Part shown: positions 1 to 7,311 of the stretch, in pieces | How positions within the stretch are numbered: the stretch's first letter is position 1 | Layout: the number at the start of each line of letters is the position of its first letter | Assembly: GCA_964373065.1 (NCBI GenBank) | Contig: CAYJSJ010000014.1 | Span: 1 to 33,817 of the forward strand | Direction: 5' to 3' | Source: CAYJSJ01 sp964373065 | Lineage (GTDB): Bacteria; Patescibacteriota; Gracilibacteria; Peribacterales; Peribacteraceae | DNA length: 33,817 nucleotides | Translations under genes and position numbers: made by a program | The notes under the pieces: model-generated | Databases searched by the model: none | The model's input: the letters and a program-made list of their open reading frames with translations, nothing else | Told to the model about the DNA's origin: nothing

Positions 1-114
1 CATCCTTCGCTTTTGCTGGCTTGCCAACCGTAGCCGCAGCGACTCAATTGTTAAAATAACTGGCACCTGCAAAAGGCTACGGACGACAACCTTCGCTGCG
101 CGAAGGTTGGTGGA
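1..114. repeat. 114-bp direct repeat, left copy
   Basis: Reads the same, base for base, as 1374-1487. It may extend left of the window. It contains a near-perfect hairpin (88-108; 9-bp arms, 3-nt loop) built on the AACCTTCGC motif and a GTAGCC/GGCTAC pair. The right copy starts just past, and 7 nt inside, the tmRNA 3' end; this left copy has no tRNA-like sequence beside it. Together the copies bracket the Fic gene. Confidence 0.9.
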
Positions 115-246
115 CATCCTGCGAAAAAGTTTACACCGCTTGGAGCAGCTCATTCTTGGCTGGGCGGAGCAGATTGGAGCACTACAAACTTAGTAGTGAT
201 TCTTGTTTCTGATCGACAATCTCCTCTATAGAAGAGAACCTACCGC

Positions 247-1179
247 TTAGCGGTTTCTCAGTCTTCCTTTACGGTATTCTTCGATTGCCTCCTTCGTTGT
301 GTACCATATCCTCCCACGTTTCACTGCGAAAATTCGCCCGGTACGAGCGAGGAGATTGATGTATTTTTGTGCATATGGAGTTCCCCTGCTCACATCAGCA
401 AGAGTCAGGAGTTTCCCTGGTTTGTCCTTTCCAAAGGCGCGTAAATAGAGATCGAGTGTGCGTTCGACGGCTTGTGCAATGAAGAGCGCGATAGGAGCAG
501 TATCACCATCATCCGCTTTCTGTAATACATCGTAATATTTCTTTCGGTCATTTTTAAGAATGATGGCGAGCGGAAAGCCATGCATCATGAGGATGATGTT
601 CATGACAAGTCGCGCCGTGCGTCCGTTCCCGTCGAAAAACGGGTGAATAGCTGCAAGCTTATGATGCAGGACGGCAGACAATTCAACAGTGTGGAGTTTC
701 CTTTCACTCCGTTTTAACCAATGGATCAGATTTGCCATTTGCCGCGGCACATCAAGGGCATCGGGGGGCATGTGCGCGGCCCCTCCTATCATCACTGCGC
801 CGTCCCTATATTTCCCGGCCCATTCTCTTTCCGTTTCTTTGACGACCAGTTGATGCAATTGTCGGATAAGGTGTTCGGAAATGATGCAGCGTTTTCCTGA
901 TACGAGTTCGTAGAGAAAATCGAGAGCTTCTTTATGGTCTTTGGCTTCGAGATGATCCTTGAGCGGCTTGCCTTTGATCGTCATGCCTTCGTTCAACACC
1001 AGCCACGTTTCCCGTAGCGTGAGGCTGTTGCCCTCGATGGCATTGGAGTTGTATATCATTTCAATCTCCATTTGTTCGCGCAGTTTTTGCACTTGCGTGG
1101 CACTGAGTGGCCGGAGCTTGTTGAGCTTCGTCAGTTTCTCGTCGAGCCTTTTTTGTATACGAGGATCTAAAAGCTGCAT
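247..1179 (-). CDS. Fic family protein (probable adenylyltransferase) with C-terminal DNA-binding-like domain
   Basis: A Fic-domain enzyme, a family that usually transfers AMP from ATP to a hydroxyl side chain of a target protein. The catalytic motif HPFFDGNGRT is intact, with its His near residue 179 of the start used here. An N-terminal SNAIEGN motif near residues 45-51 matches the inhibitory helix (S/TxxxEG/N) of class II Fic proteins, so the enzyme is probably self-inhibited. The last ~55 residues look like a small winged-helix or helix-turn-helix domain, common in this group. The open frame runs 12 codons further upstream to 1215. I chose the ATG at 1179 because an extended -10 (TGC-CATAAT, 1194-1186) sits 6 nt before it, and because the protein then begins MQLLDPRI. 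Target unknown. The gene lies between the two 114-bp repeats, suggesting an inserted or mobile block. Confidence 0.9.
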   Translation of the reverse strand: MQLLDPRIQKRLDEKLTKLNKLRPLSATQVQKLREQMEIEMIYNSNAIEGNSLTLRETWLVLNEGMTIKGKPLKDHLEAKDHKEALDFLYELVSGKRCIISEHLIRQLHQLVVKETEREWAGKYRDGAVMIGGAAHMPPDALDVPRQMANLIHWLKRSERKLHTVELSAVLHHKLAAIHPFFDGNGRTARLVMNIILMMHGFPLAIILKNDRKKYYDVLQKADDGDTAPIALFIAQAVERTLDLYLRAFGKDKPGKLLTLADVSRGTPYAQKYINLLARTGRIFAVKRGRIWYTTKEAIEEYRKGRLRNR

Positions 1180-1185
1180 GTTCTT

Positions 1186-1194
1186 ATTATGGCA
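1186..1194 (-). promoter_or_regulatory. Extended -10 of the Fic gene
   Basis: TG-C-CATAAT ends 6 nt before the ATG at 1179. With the usual distance from -10 to +1, transcription would begin at or next to that ATG, giving a leaderless mRNA. There is no Shine-Dalgarno sequence. Confidence 0.5.
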
Positions 1195-1373
1195 TGACAC
1201 CATAAATAATGCCATACCATATTAAGAATATTACAATGGAAAACAATTATTTGGCTTATAGAAGCCATTGGCCTGCCAACGAACCGTCGCCTCTGGGCTA
1301 TGGTCCGCAGGCCGTAGTCAGGAGGTGATCGCAGAATACGACAACCTTCGCTGCTGGTTGGCTTGCCATCCGT

Positions 1374-1487
1374 CATCCTTCGCTTTTGCTGGCTTGCCAA
1401 CCGTAGCCGCAGCGACTCAATTGTTAAAATAACTGGCACCTGCAAAAGGCTACGGACGACAACCTTCGCTGCGCGAAGGTTGGTGGA
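1374..1487. repeat. 114-bp direct repeat, right copy, at the tmRNA 3' end
   Basis: Matches 1-114. Seven bases (1481-1487, read TCCACCA on the minus strand) belong to the tmRNA 3' end, and the rest is downstream flank. The hairpin at 1461-1481 directly follows the tmRNA CCA and could help 3' processing or termination, although no T-tract follows it. Confidence 0.88.
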
Positions 1488-1951
1488 GATGCCGGGAGTC
1501 GAACCCGGGTCCAACGTGTAGACCACGTGTTTGTACTGTCATGTCCGCTTCAAGTCGCTTCGCAATAAGGAACGGACCAAGAATAGCGGAGAGGTTCGAT
1601 GCTGTATGTCAGATCAATGCGCATCACGATTGATCTCATCTCGCTGGTGGCGCCGCATCCCCTTACGCGAGAATGGGAGGAGCGACGTGTTCGCGCTAGG
1701 GCGAACTAAGCCAACGCGAGAGCAGGCTGAAGGCGGGCGAACCCACGAGCAGCTGCGTCACGGAAGGCAGTTATTGCAGAGTTTGCAATTAGTGTTGCAC
1801 CAAGTGGGTACGCCCCGTAGTACGGCAAGCCGACTACAGGGCACGGGAACCGGTGCCATCCCGAACAGAAACGGCCCCGAAGTAGATGCTTGCGCATCAC
1901 TACAGGGCAAGCCATGCTCTAGTATCACGCTGTCAAAAGCCTTGCATCCCC
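1481..1951 (-). ncRNA. ssrA: transfer-messenger RNA (tmRNA)
   Basis: tmRNA rescues stalled ribosomes and tags their products for degradation. On the minus strand the 5' end reads GGGGATGCAAGG and the 3' end reads GGGTTCGACTCCCGGCATCT then CCACCA. GGGGATG (1951-1945) pairs with CATCTCC (1490-1484) as a 7-bp acceptor stem with one G-U pair, and the T-arm and encoded CCA are intact. The tag frame resumes at GCA 1786-1784 after the context CTAATT and ends at TAG 1708-1706. It encodes 26 residues starting ANSAITAF and ending LQPALALA, a hydrophobic tail like those read by Clp/Lon-type proteases. At about 471 nt it is longer than the 363-nt E. coli tmRNA. The 5' end is set by pairing and the exact base is inferred. 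Confidence 0.9.
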
Positions 1952-1964
1952 ATGCTGTCAAAGA

Positions 1965-1970
1965 ACTATA
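1965..1970 (-). promoter_or_regulatory. Candidate -10 of tmRNA
   Basis: TATAGT on the minus strand, 13 nt before the predicted mature 5' end. A TTGATG lies further upstream, but with a 19-nt spacer. This fits a short precursor trimmed by RNase P. Weak on its own. Confidence 0.35.
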
Positions 1971-2019
1971 GATGATTGTAGTTGAATTCCATCAATCCGG
2001 TTGGAGAAAGATTCTTTTT

Positions 2020-3432
2020 TTAAGAAACAGGCAGGCGAATGGTAAACGTGCTCCCCTTCCCCTGCTCACTCGTCACTCGAATAGAACCGCCCGCACGTTC
2101 CACGATGAGCCTGGCGGTATAAAGCCCGAGGCCGTTTCCGTTTGGCTTATAGCGATAGGCCTCCTTGCCACGACGGAGCTTCTCGAACACATGAGCGATC
2201 TCATCGAATGGAATTCCACAACCGCTGTCGCGAATGGCAATTTCTACGGCACCTCCCCGGCGCAGAGCACTCACTTCGATCAGAGATCCCTTTTCTGAGT
2301 ACGTCATGGCATTCTCCAGAAGTTCATTGATCACTCCGCCGATGAGAGTTTGATCCAAATTGACGCTGAGATGCTCGGCGATATTCACATTGATCGTATG
2401 TGCTTTACCGACTTTCGCAGAAGATTCAGCGACTGCCTTTTGGACAAGATCCCGAACACGGGAAGTGCGGGGTTCATATGCAACCTTGCTATGTTCTTGG
2501 CGCTCAACATCTATGAGGGCACGAAGAATATCATTGAGCTTTCTTGAAGCAGTTTCGATCTCTGCACACGCCTTTTCTTTGTCGCAGATGCCCGAATCCT
2601 GCATGACTTCGAGCCACCAACGTATGGTAGCGATGGGGCCACCCATCTGATGTGTTGCGAGCGCCAGCATGGAAGACCGTTCGTTCTCTATCATGCGATA
2701 GGCTTCCGCCCTGCGCTCCCACGTGATGTACGCAATGCTAAACACAGAGATAATGCCGATGGAAACAAGTGTCAGAAGCGCGAGCAGCGAAAATGCCTTT
2801 TGGGAATCTGCCAGATAACTGCTGGCATCCATATCCAGTCCTATGACTGCTGCAACCAAGCCATCACTCCGGAAAATCGGCGCGTAGCCGGATATCATCT
2901 CTCCCCATTGGTCAACGGTGACCTCGTGATCGGTAGTGGGTCCTTCAAATGCTGGTCCTTGGAGTGCAGAAATTGTGTCGATCCCATAGGAATCACCTGG
3001 GTACGAAGGCTCTTCCTCCGGATCCACAATTCCGTTCTCATTTTTATCGGCTTCTTCCACTGCCATAAACGAATCGGCATCGGCCACGAATTCCAGCGTG
3101 AGCGGGTCCCCCGTACGCCGCAAGATATAGGCATAATCGATATTCGGAACCGTGGAACGAATATTACGGAGTCGCACGGAAAGGCTCCTATAGAGTGCCG
3201 TCTGCATATCGCTACGCACGTGTATGAGATCGAGCTCCTCCCCCGTAAAACGTTGCGCCGCAAGCGCGGCAGCCGTTTGTAGACGAAGTTTGAGTTGCTG
3301 CTCCATGGCAGCTCTACTCTGGAAAAAGAGCGCACCGCTCTGCACTGCTATGAGGGAAAACAGTGCAACCCCGAGCAGGAGTGCCTTCCTATTCTCTGCG
3401 AGAAACCGACGAGACTGAAGCAGGAAAGGCAT
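2020..3432 (-). CDS. Membrane sensor histidine kinase with EF-hand-like loop in the sensor domain
   Basis: A two-component sensor kinase of 470 residues. Order: TM1 (~17-38), extracytoplasmic sensor (~40-210), TM2 (~212-237), a HisKA dimerisation domain with phospho-acceptor His261 (ATHQMGG), and a HATPase_c domain with N box (NELLENA), G1 (DSGCGIP) and G2 (GNGLGLYTA). The sensor holds DKNENGIVDPEE at residues 129-140, with acidic or Asn side chains at EF-hand positions 1, 3, 5, 9 and 12, which suggests Ca2+ binding. No response regulator gene is next to it, so it is an orphan here. An extended -10 (TGC-TATAAT, 3468-3460) lies 27 nt before the ATG. The kinase assignment is firm; the ligand is inferred. 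Confidence 0.92.
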   Translation of the reverse strand: MPFLLQSRRFLAENRKALLLGVALFSLIAVQSGALFFQSRAAMEQQLKLRLQTAAALAAQRFTGEELDLIHVRSDMQTALYRSLSVRLRNIRSTVPNIDYAYILRRTGDPLTLEFVADADSFMAVEEADKNENGIVDPEEEPSYPGDSYGIDTISALQGPAFEGPTTDHEVTVDQWGEMISGYAPIFRSDGLVAAVIGLDMDASSYLADSQKAFSLLALLTLVSIGIISVFSIAYITWERRAEAYRMIENERSSMLALATHQMGGPIATIRWWLEVMQDSGICDKEKACAEIETASRKLNDILRALIDVERQEHSKVAYEPRTSRVRDLVQKAVAESSAKVGKAHTINVNIAEHLSVNLDQTLIGGVINELLENAMTYSEKGSLIEVSALRRGGAVEIAIRDSGCGIPFDEIAHVFEKLRRGKEAYRYKPNGNGLGLYTARLIVERAGGSIRVTSEQGKGSTFTIRLPVS

Positions 3433-3459
3433 AGTGAATATATATTGTTATATCGTCTC

Positions 3460-3468
3460 ATTATAGCA
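3460..3468 (-). promoter_or_regulatory. Extended -10 of the histidine kinase gene
   Basis: Perfect TG-C-TATAAT on the minus strand, with no clear -35. The short AT-rich leader before the ATG at 3432 has no Shine-Dalgarno sequence. Confidence 0.6.
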
Positions 3469-3498
3469 AAATAGGACGTTTTATGGTAGGGTAAACCC

Positions 3499-3756
3499 AT
3501 GAAGTTGGGACCTGGCTCCGCATGGGCAAAAACGCTTGGATCGGCACTGGCGCATGCGCAACACACTCTGGACACTGTCACAGTGTGGGGTTTTAAGAAA
3601 ATGAAGCAGGCAGGGTCCGATCCGAAGAAAAGCACGCTCAAACATACCTACCGAAACCTTCCGGTATCCTTTGTACGAGGAACGTTCCGGTTTTTGGGAT
3701 TGCTCGGGGAAAGCTACTTCAAAAGATATAACGACTTGAAGCGTAAAGGCGGTTGA
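3499..3756 (+). CDS. Small basic protein of unknown function
   Basis: 85 residues, rich in Lys and Arg, with one weakly hydrophobic stretch near residues 53-66 (LPVSFVRGTFRFLG) that could be an amphipathic or membrane-touching helix. I do not recognise the family. Support for a real gene: its ATG follows an extended -10-like TGG-TAGGGT (3484-3492) by exactly 6 nt, the same geometry seen at other genes in the window, and it ends 2 bp from the convergent STAS-like gene with no overlap. Confidence 0.5.
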   Translation: MKLGPGSAWAKTLGSALAHAQHTLDTVTVWGFKKMKQAGSDPKKSTLKHTYRNLPVSFVRGTFRFLGLLGESYFKRYNDLKRKGG

Positions 3757-3758
3757 AG

Positions 3759-4139
3759 TTAGTCACGAATAGTAAAAACTCTATGAAGTTTCAATTGCTC
3801 CAGCTTTTCTCTTGCTCGTTGCGTAAGATGTGAAATTACAATTTTGACAGAACTGTTTCGAAAAAGATACAAAAGCGGTCTGAACATTTCCTCATTCAAT
3901 TGGGTACACTGCGTGCAATCTATCTCGATCTCCGTCACCCTATCTTGATGCTGCTGCAATAATTCTTGAACGCTATCCACGAAATTCTGACTTCTCCTTA
4001 CAACAACCGATTGTTCAATACACTCTGTAAAATCTTGCTTCAACTGATCCATACTCGGACGTACCGTGAGTACGCGCTTCTCTTGATCATGGTGCCATTG
4101 CTGCTCGCTTAGCTTCATAGCTTCTGATGCTCTGCTCAC
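3759..4139 (-). CDS. STAS-like domain protein (possible anti-sigma antagonist type)
   Basis: A single small domain of 126 residues. The central part (VTEIEIDCTQCTQL, then LLYLFRNSSVKIVISHLT) and the ending LKLHRVFTIRD resemble the STAS fold: an alternating beta/alpha pattern with a last helix and strand like the L..HRVF.I of SpoIIAA-like proteins. STAS proteins usually switch partners by Ser/Thr phosphorylation, but I cannot point to a confident phospho-serine. A GTG at 4139 opens the frame; an ATG at 4118 is an equally plausible start. No anti-sigma kinase or sigma factor is nearby. The family call is by pattern only. Confidence 0.5.
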   Translation of the reverse strand: MSRASEAMKLSEQQWHHDQEKRVLTVRPSMDQLKQDFTECIEQSVVVRRSQNFVDSVQELLQQHQDRVTEIEIDCTQCTQLNEEMFRPLLYLFRNSSVKIVISHLTQRAREKLEQLKLHRVFTIRD

Positions 4140-4208
4140 GGTTTCAAAAAGTCAAGCATACTTCCCAGCATTGAAACCGTGGTTTCTGTCGCTTCTAGCG
4201 TGAGTTAT

Positions 4209-4217
4209 TGATATATT
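4209..4217 (+). promoter_or_regulatory. Extended -10 of alaS
   Basis: TG-A-TATATT, 19 nt before the alaS ATG. The predicted leader is only about 12-13 nt and carries no Shine-Dalgarno sequence. Confidence 0.5.
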
Positions 4218-4236
4218 TTGGTTCTACGAAGCTTCC

Positions 4237-6042
4237 ATGCCCCCTGTTTCCACCGATGACATACGGCAATCCTATCTGGATTTTTTTCGATCGAAGGGTC
4301 ATGCAGTCATCCCCGGTGCGAGGCTTGTTCTGGAAAACGACCCCACCGTCCTCTTCACCACGGCCGGCATGCACCCCTTGGTGCCGTACCTTCTGGGAGA
4401 AAAACACCCGGCGGGTAATCGTCTCGTGGATGTTCAGCGATGCGTGCGTACGCAGGACATCGATGAAGTGGGGGATGCATCGCATCTGACGCTGTTTGAA
4501 ATGCTCGGGAACTGGAGCCTCGGCGATTATTTTAAGCAAGGAGCAATCGAAATGAGTTTCACGTTTCTAACGGAGGTGTTAGGAATTGATCTCGGCATGC
4601 TCGCAGTGACATGTTTTCTAGGAGATCATGACGCTCCGAAGGACGAAGAATCCGCCAACATCTGGCAAAGCGTCGGTTTCCCCGAGAATCGCATCGGATT
4701 CCTTCCCAAAGCGAAAAACTGGTGGGGTCCCGCCGGACTCACCGGCCCCTGCGGACCGGATACCGAAATGTTTTACTGGGTAGGAGAAGGCAAACCAAAG
4801 GGCAATCCCGCCACACACGAATGTGAGTGGCTGGAAATCTGGAACGATGTGTTCATGCAATATAGTAAAAACGCAGACGGATCTTTCACACCGCTCACGC
4901 AACAGAATGTGGATACGGGCATGGGGCTCGAGCGTGTGGCCGCAGTGATGCAAGGGGTGAAGAGCGTGTACGACACGGATAGGATGCAGCCGATCATGGC
5001 AAAAATATCGTCACTCGCATCCTCGCATGAGGAACGTCACGCACGGATCATTACCGATCACCTCAAAGCTGCAGTCTTCATGATCGCAGACGGAGTACAG
5101 CCTGCGAATGTTGATCAAGGGTATGTGCTCCGCAGATTGATCCGGCGCGCAATCCGCTCGGCTCGCCAGATAGGGATCCCCTTCGAAGGGGCATTCACAC
5201 CGAAGATCGCAGAAGAAGTGATCGCGCAGTATGGACACGTGTACGGTCACTTGAAAGAACACAAAAAAACTATTTTGGATGCATTGAGCCACGAAGAACA
5301 ACAATTCCTCGCCACGTTGCAAACGGGAATGAAACGGCTGCAAAAAGTGATGGAATCTGCCGGAAAGATCATCGTCGGCAAGGACGCCTTCCACCTGTAC
5401 GATACCTACGGATTTCCTCTGGAGCTCACGAAGGAAATCGCCGCCGAACACGGATACACAGTCGATGAACATGCCTTTGCGACGGCATTCAAAACGCATC
5501 AGGATGTAAGCCGAAAAGGCGCGGAGCAAAAATTCGCCGGAGGGCTCGCAGACCACAGTGCCGAGACCACGAAGCTCCACACTGCAACCCATCTGCTGAA
5601 TGCCGCTCTCCATAAAGTACTTGGGGGGCACGTGGGACAAAAGGGATCGAATATTACGAAGGAACGCTTACGATTCGATTTCAGCCACGACGAAAAGATG
5701 ACCCCCGAGCAGATTGAACAAGTGGAAACGCTCGTCAATAACGCCATACAGGCCGACCTCGATATCTCGTACTACGTTGCGAGTCCCGAGCAAGCCAAAA
5801 CGGACGGTGCCATCGGCGTCTTCGGGGATCGCTACGGAAGCGAAGTAAAAGTCTACATTGTCGGAAAAGGAAAAACGATCTTCAGCAAAGAAATCTGCGG
5901 AGGCCCGCACGTTGCGCGCACGGGCATGATCGGAACGTTTACTATTCAGAAAGAGGAAAGCTCGTCTGCCGGCATTCGACGCATAAAGGCGATAGTGAAC
6001 GGCGGCCCAACGACAATAGAGTATGCGAAAGAGGCCGAGTAA
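4237..6042 (+). CDS. alaS: Alanyl-tRNA synthetase, short form without the C-Ala domain
   Basis: Charges tRNA-Ala with alanine and edits mischarged Ser/Gly. The class II catalytic core begins at once (IRQSYLDFFRSKGH, then a motif 1/2 region with FTTAGMHPLVPYL and GNWSLGDYF), followed by the helical tRNA-recognition domain (~240-420). The editing domain keeps its zinc-site motifs HTATH (His448, His452) and CGGPH (Cys554, His558). It stops at 601 residues, whereas typical bacterial AlaRS is about 870; the missing part is the DHHA1/C-Ala domain. The frame ends in a clean TAA after a complete editing domain, so this looks like a natural short form and not a truncation. The start gives the usual short N-terminus before the first helix. 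Confidence 0.96.
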   Translation: MPPVSTDDIRQSYLDFFRSKGHAVIPGARLVLENDPTVLFTTAGMHPLVPYLLGEKHPAGNRLVDVQRCVRTQDIDEVGDASHLTLFEMLGNWSLGDYFKQGAIEMSFTFLTEVLGIDLGMLAVTCFLGDHDAPKDEESANIWQSVGFPENRIGFLPKAKNWWGPAGLTGPCGPDTEMFYWVGEGKPKGNPATHECEWLEIWNDVFMQYSKNADGSFTPLTQQNVDTGMGLERVAAVMQGVKSVYDTDRMQPIMAKISSLASSHEERHARIITDHLKAAVFMIADGVQPANVDQGYVLRRLIRRAIRSARQIGIPFEGAFTPKIAEEVIAQYGHVYGHLKEHKKTILDALSHEEQQFLATLQTGMKRLQKVMESAGKIIVGKDAFHLYDTYGFPLELTKEIAAEHGYTVDEHAFATAFKTHQDVSRKGAEQKFAGGLADHSAETTKLHTATHLLNAALHKVLGGHVGQKGSNITKERLRFDFSHDEKMTPEQIEQVETLVNNAIQADLDISYYVASPEQAKTDGAIGVFGDRYGSEVKVYIVGKGKTIFSKEICGGPHVARTGMIGTFTIQKEESSSAGIRRIKAIVNGGPTTIEYAKEAE

Positions 6043-6105
6043 ATTCCACTAGGATTGTATTGTTAAAAGCCGGTTCAAGTTGCTGCTTGATATGCAAGAG
6101 AGCAA

Positions 6106-6111
6106 TATAAC
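6106..6111 (+). promoter_or_regulatory. Candidate -10 of the 6121 gene
   Basis: TATAAC, 9 nt before the ATG at 6121. There is no Shine-Dalgarno, and the predicted +1 falls within a few bases of the start codon. Confidence 0.4.
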
Positions 6112-6120
6112 ATTGCAACA

Positions 6121-7275
6121 ATGACCAAAGGTGTAGCCACTACGATTGTCGCCATCCTCTTCGCGTTGCCCCTCTCGGCGGCAGCGGAAAGCGTCACGGA
6201 ATGGAACCTCGTGAATCAGCAAAAAATCGAAGGATGGAATGCAATGAGCATCACCAATGTCGTGCTACGCCCGGAGGGCCTTCAGCTTGCAACGCAAACA
6301 CGTGGACAGCTTGTAAAAGCGGCGAATATTCGCCATGCGGTCGACACCGTCAGTATCACGTACGCATCATCTCTTGGCGCAAACGGGATTTTCTTCTGGC
6401 ACGCAAAAGGCATGCCCTCTACGGAGGCCTACCAGATTCCGATCTCCTTCCCCCAAACATCCGTAGCGCAGACCATCGTGATGGATATGAGCAAAATTAA
6501 GGAGTGGGATATGCGCACAATCGACAGCATCGGGTTTGCACTGGATGCCGGCTCGGAAATGACGCTCAAATCTATAGAATTTTCCGGTCCCGGCTTTGTC
6601 GACAGTATCGTCTACCCGCTGAAGTCCTTCTTCCTCTTTGATAACATGCATGCCTACACCATCAATTTCCTGTGGGGACCCATGATGACCTTCGGTGATG
6701 CGCAGATGCGCAGGCTCTACAGCGCATATCCGCCGCTCGGCACTTCGGCAAACTCTATCTTCTTTGCGGTGCTTGGCATAGCCCTCTGCGGAGCTCTGGT
6801 ACTGCGCAAATGGAAAAGTGGCATCCTTGTTACCCTCTTCTTTGTTCTGCTTTCTTCCATATGGATCCTCTATGATCTACGCATGGGCGCAGAGGTCATG
6901 AGCTTTGCAAAAAAAGACTACGCTACATGGTGGAGCAAGCCCTCGGAGCTTCGTGACTTCCGCGATCGCGGGAGCTTCCCCGCGTTTGCCGAAGTAGCCG
7001 CACCGTTCACCAAAGGAAAGAACCACTACGTTCTGCTGGCATCCGGTAACTGGCCGTATTACGGCATCATCCTGTATGCGACATATCCGGCGTATCCTAT
7101 TTCTTATGAAGAAGCGACCGATGCTGACGTGTGGATCGTCTACGACCGACCCGATCTCGAGCAGGATACCGAAGGAAGGCTGAGTATAGAGGGAAAACCG
7201 ATATCCCCTCCGGGAAGGATAGTACGAGATTTTGAACCCGGCGCATTCGTCTTTGAAAAAACTCTACCTCCCTAA
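6121..7275 (+). CDS. Exported/membrane protein with N-terminal beta-rich domain, unknown function
   Basis: 384 residues. A signal peptide (residues 1-~22, cleavage after LSAAAES) leads into a beta-rich domain (~23-165) whose pattern resembles the jelly-roll carbohydrate-binding folds found beside glycosyltransferases. Two transmembrane helices follow (~205-227 and ~234-252), then an extracytoplasmic C-terminal domain of about 130 residues. I do not recognise the family. It lies directly upstream of, and in the same frame as, a GT-C-type glycosyltransferase. The likely setting is cell-envelope glycan or glycoprotein assembly, with this protein as partner or accessory; that is inference from context. 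Confidence 0.75.
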   Translation: MTKGVATTIVAILFALPLSAAAESVTEWNLVNQQKIEGWNAMSITNVVLRPEGLQLATQTRGQLVKAANIRHAVDTVSITYASSLGANGIFFWHAKGMPSTEAYQIPISFPQTSVAQTIVMDMSKIKEWDMRTIDSIGFALDAGSEMTLKSIEFSGPGFVDSIVYPLKSFFLFDNMHAYTINFLWGPMMTFGDAQMRRLYSAYPPLGTSANSIFFAVLGIALCGALVLRKWKSGILVTLFFVLLSSIWILYDLRMGAEVMSFAKKDYATWWSKPSELRDFRDRGSFPAFAEVAAPFTKGKNHYVLLASGNWPYYGIILYATYPAYPISYEEATDADVWIVYDRPDLEQDTEGRLSIEGKPISPPGRIVRDFEPGAFVFEKTLPP

Positions 7276-7276
7276 T

Positions 7277-7295
7277 CCTGCCTACGGCAGGCAGG
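7277..7295. repeat. Small palindromic intergenic repeat
   Basis: CCTGCC-TAC-GGCAGG followed by a further CAGG. It sits directly after the stop of the 6121 gene, where the start of the next gene should be, and is flanked by CCTAA-type microrepeats (about 7271-7320). Short palindromes of this kind recur between Patescibacteria genes (from memory). Confidence 0.55.
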
Positions 7296-7311
7296 CCTAA
7301 CCCTAATCCGA

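Noticed and set aside
1531..1971. 146-residue plus-strand frame over the tmRNA
   Set aside because: It lies wholly opposite and across the tmRNA gene and has no protein-like features.
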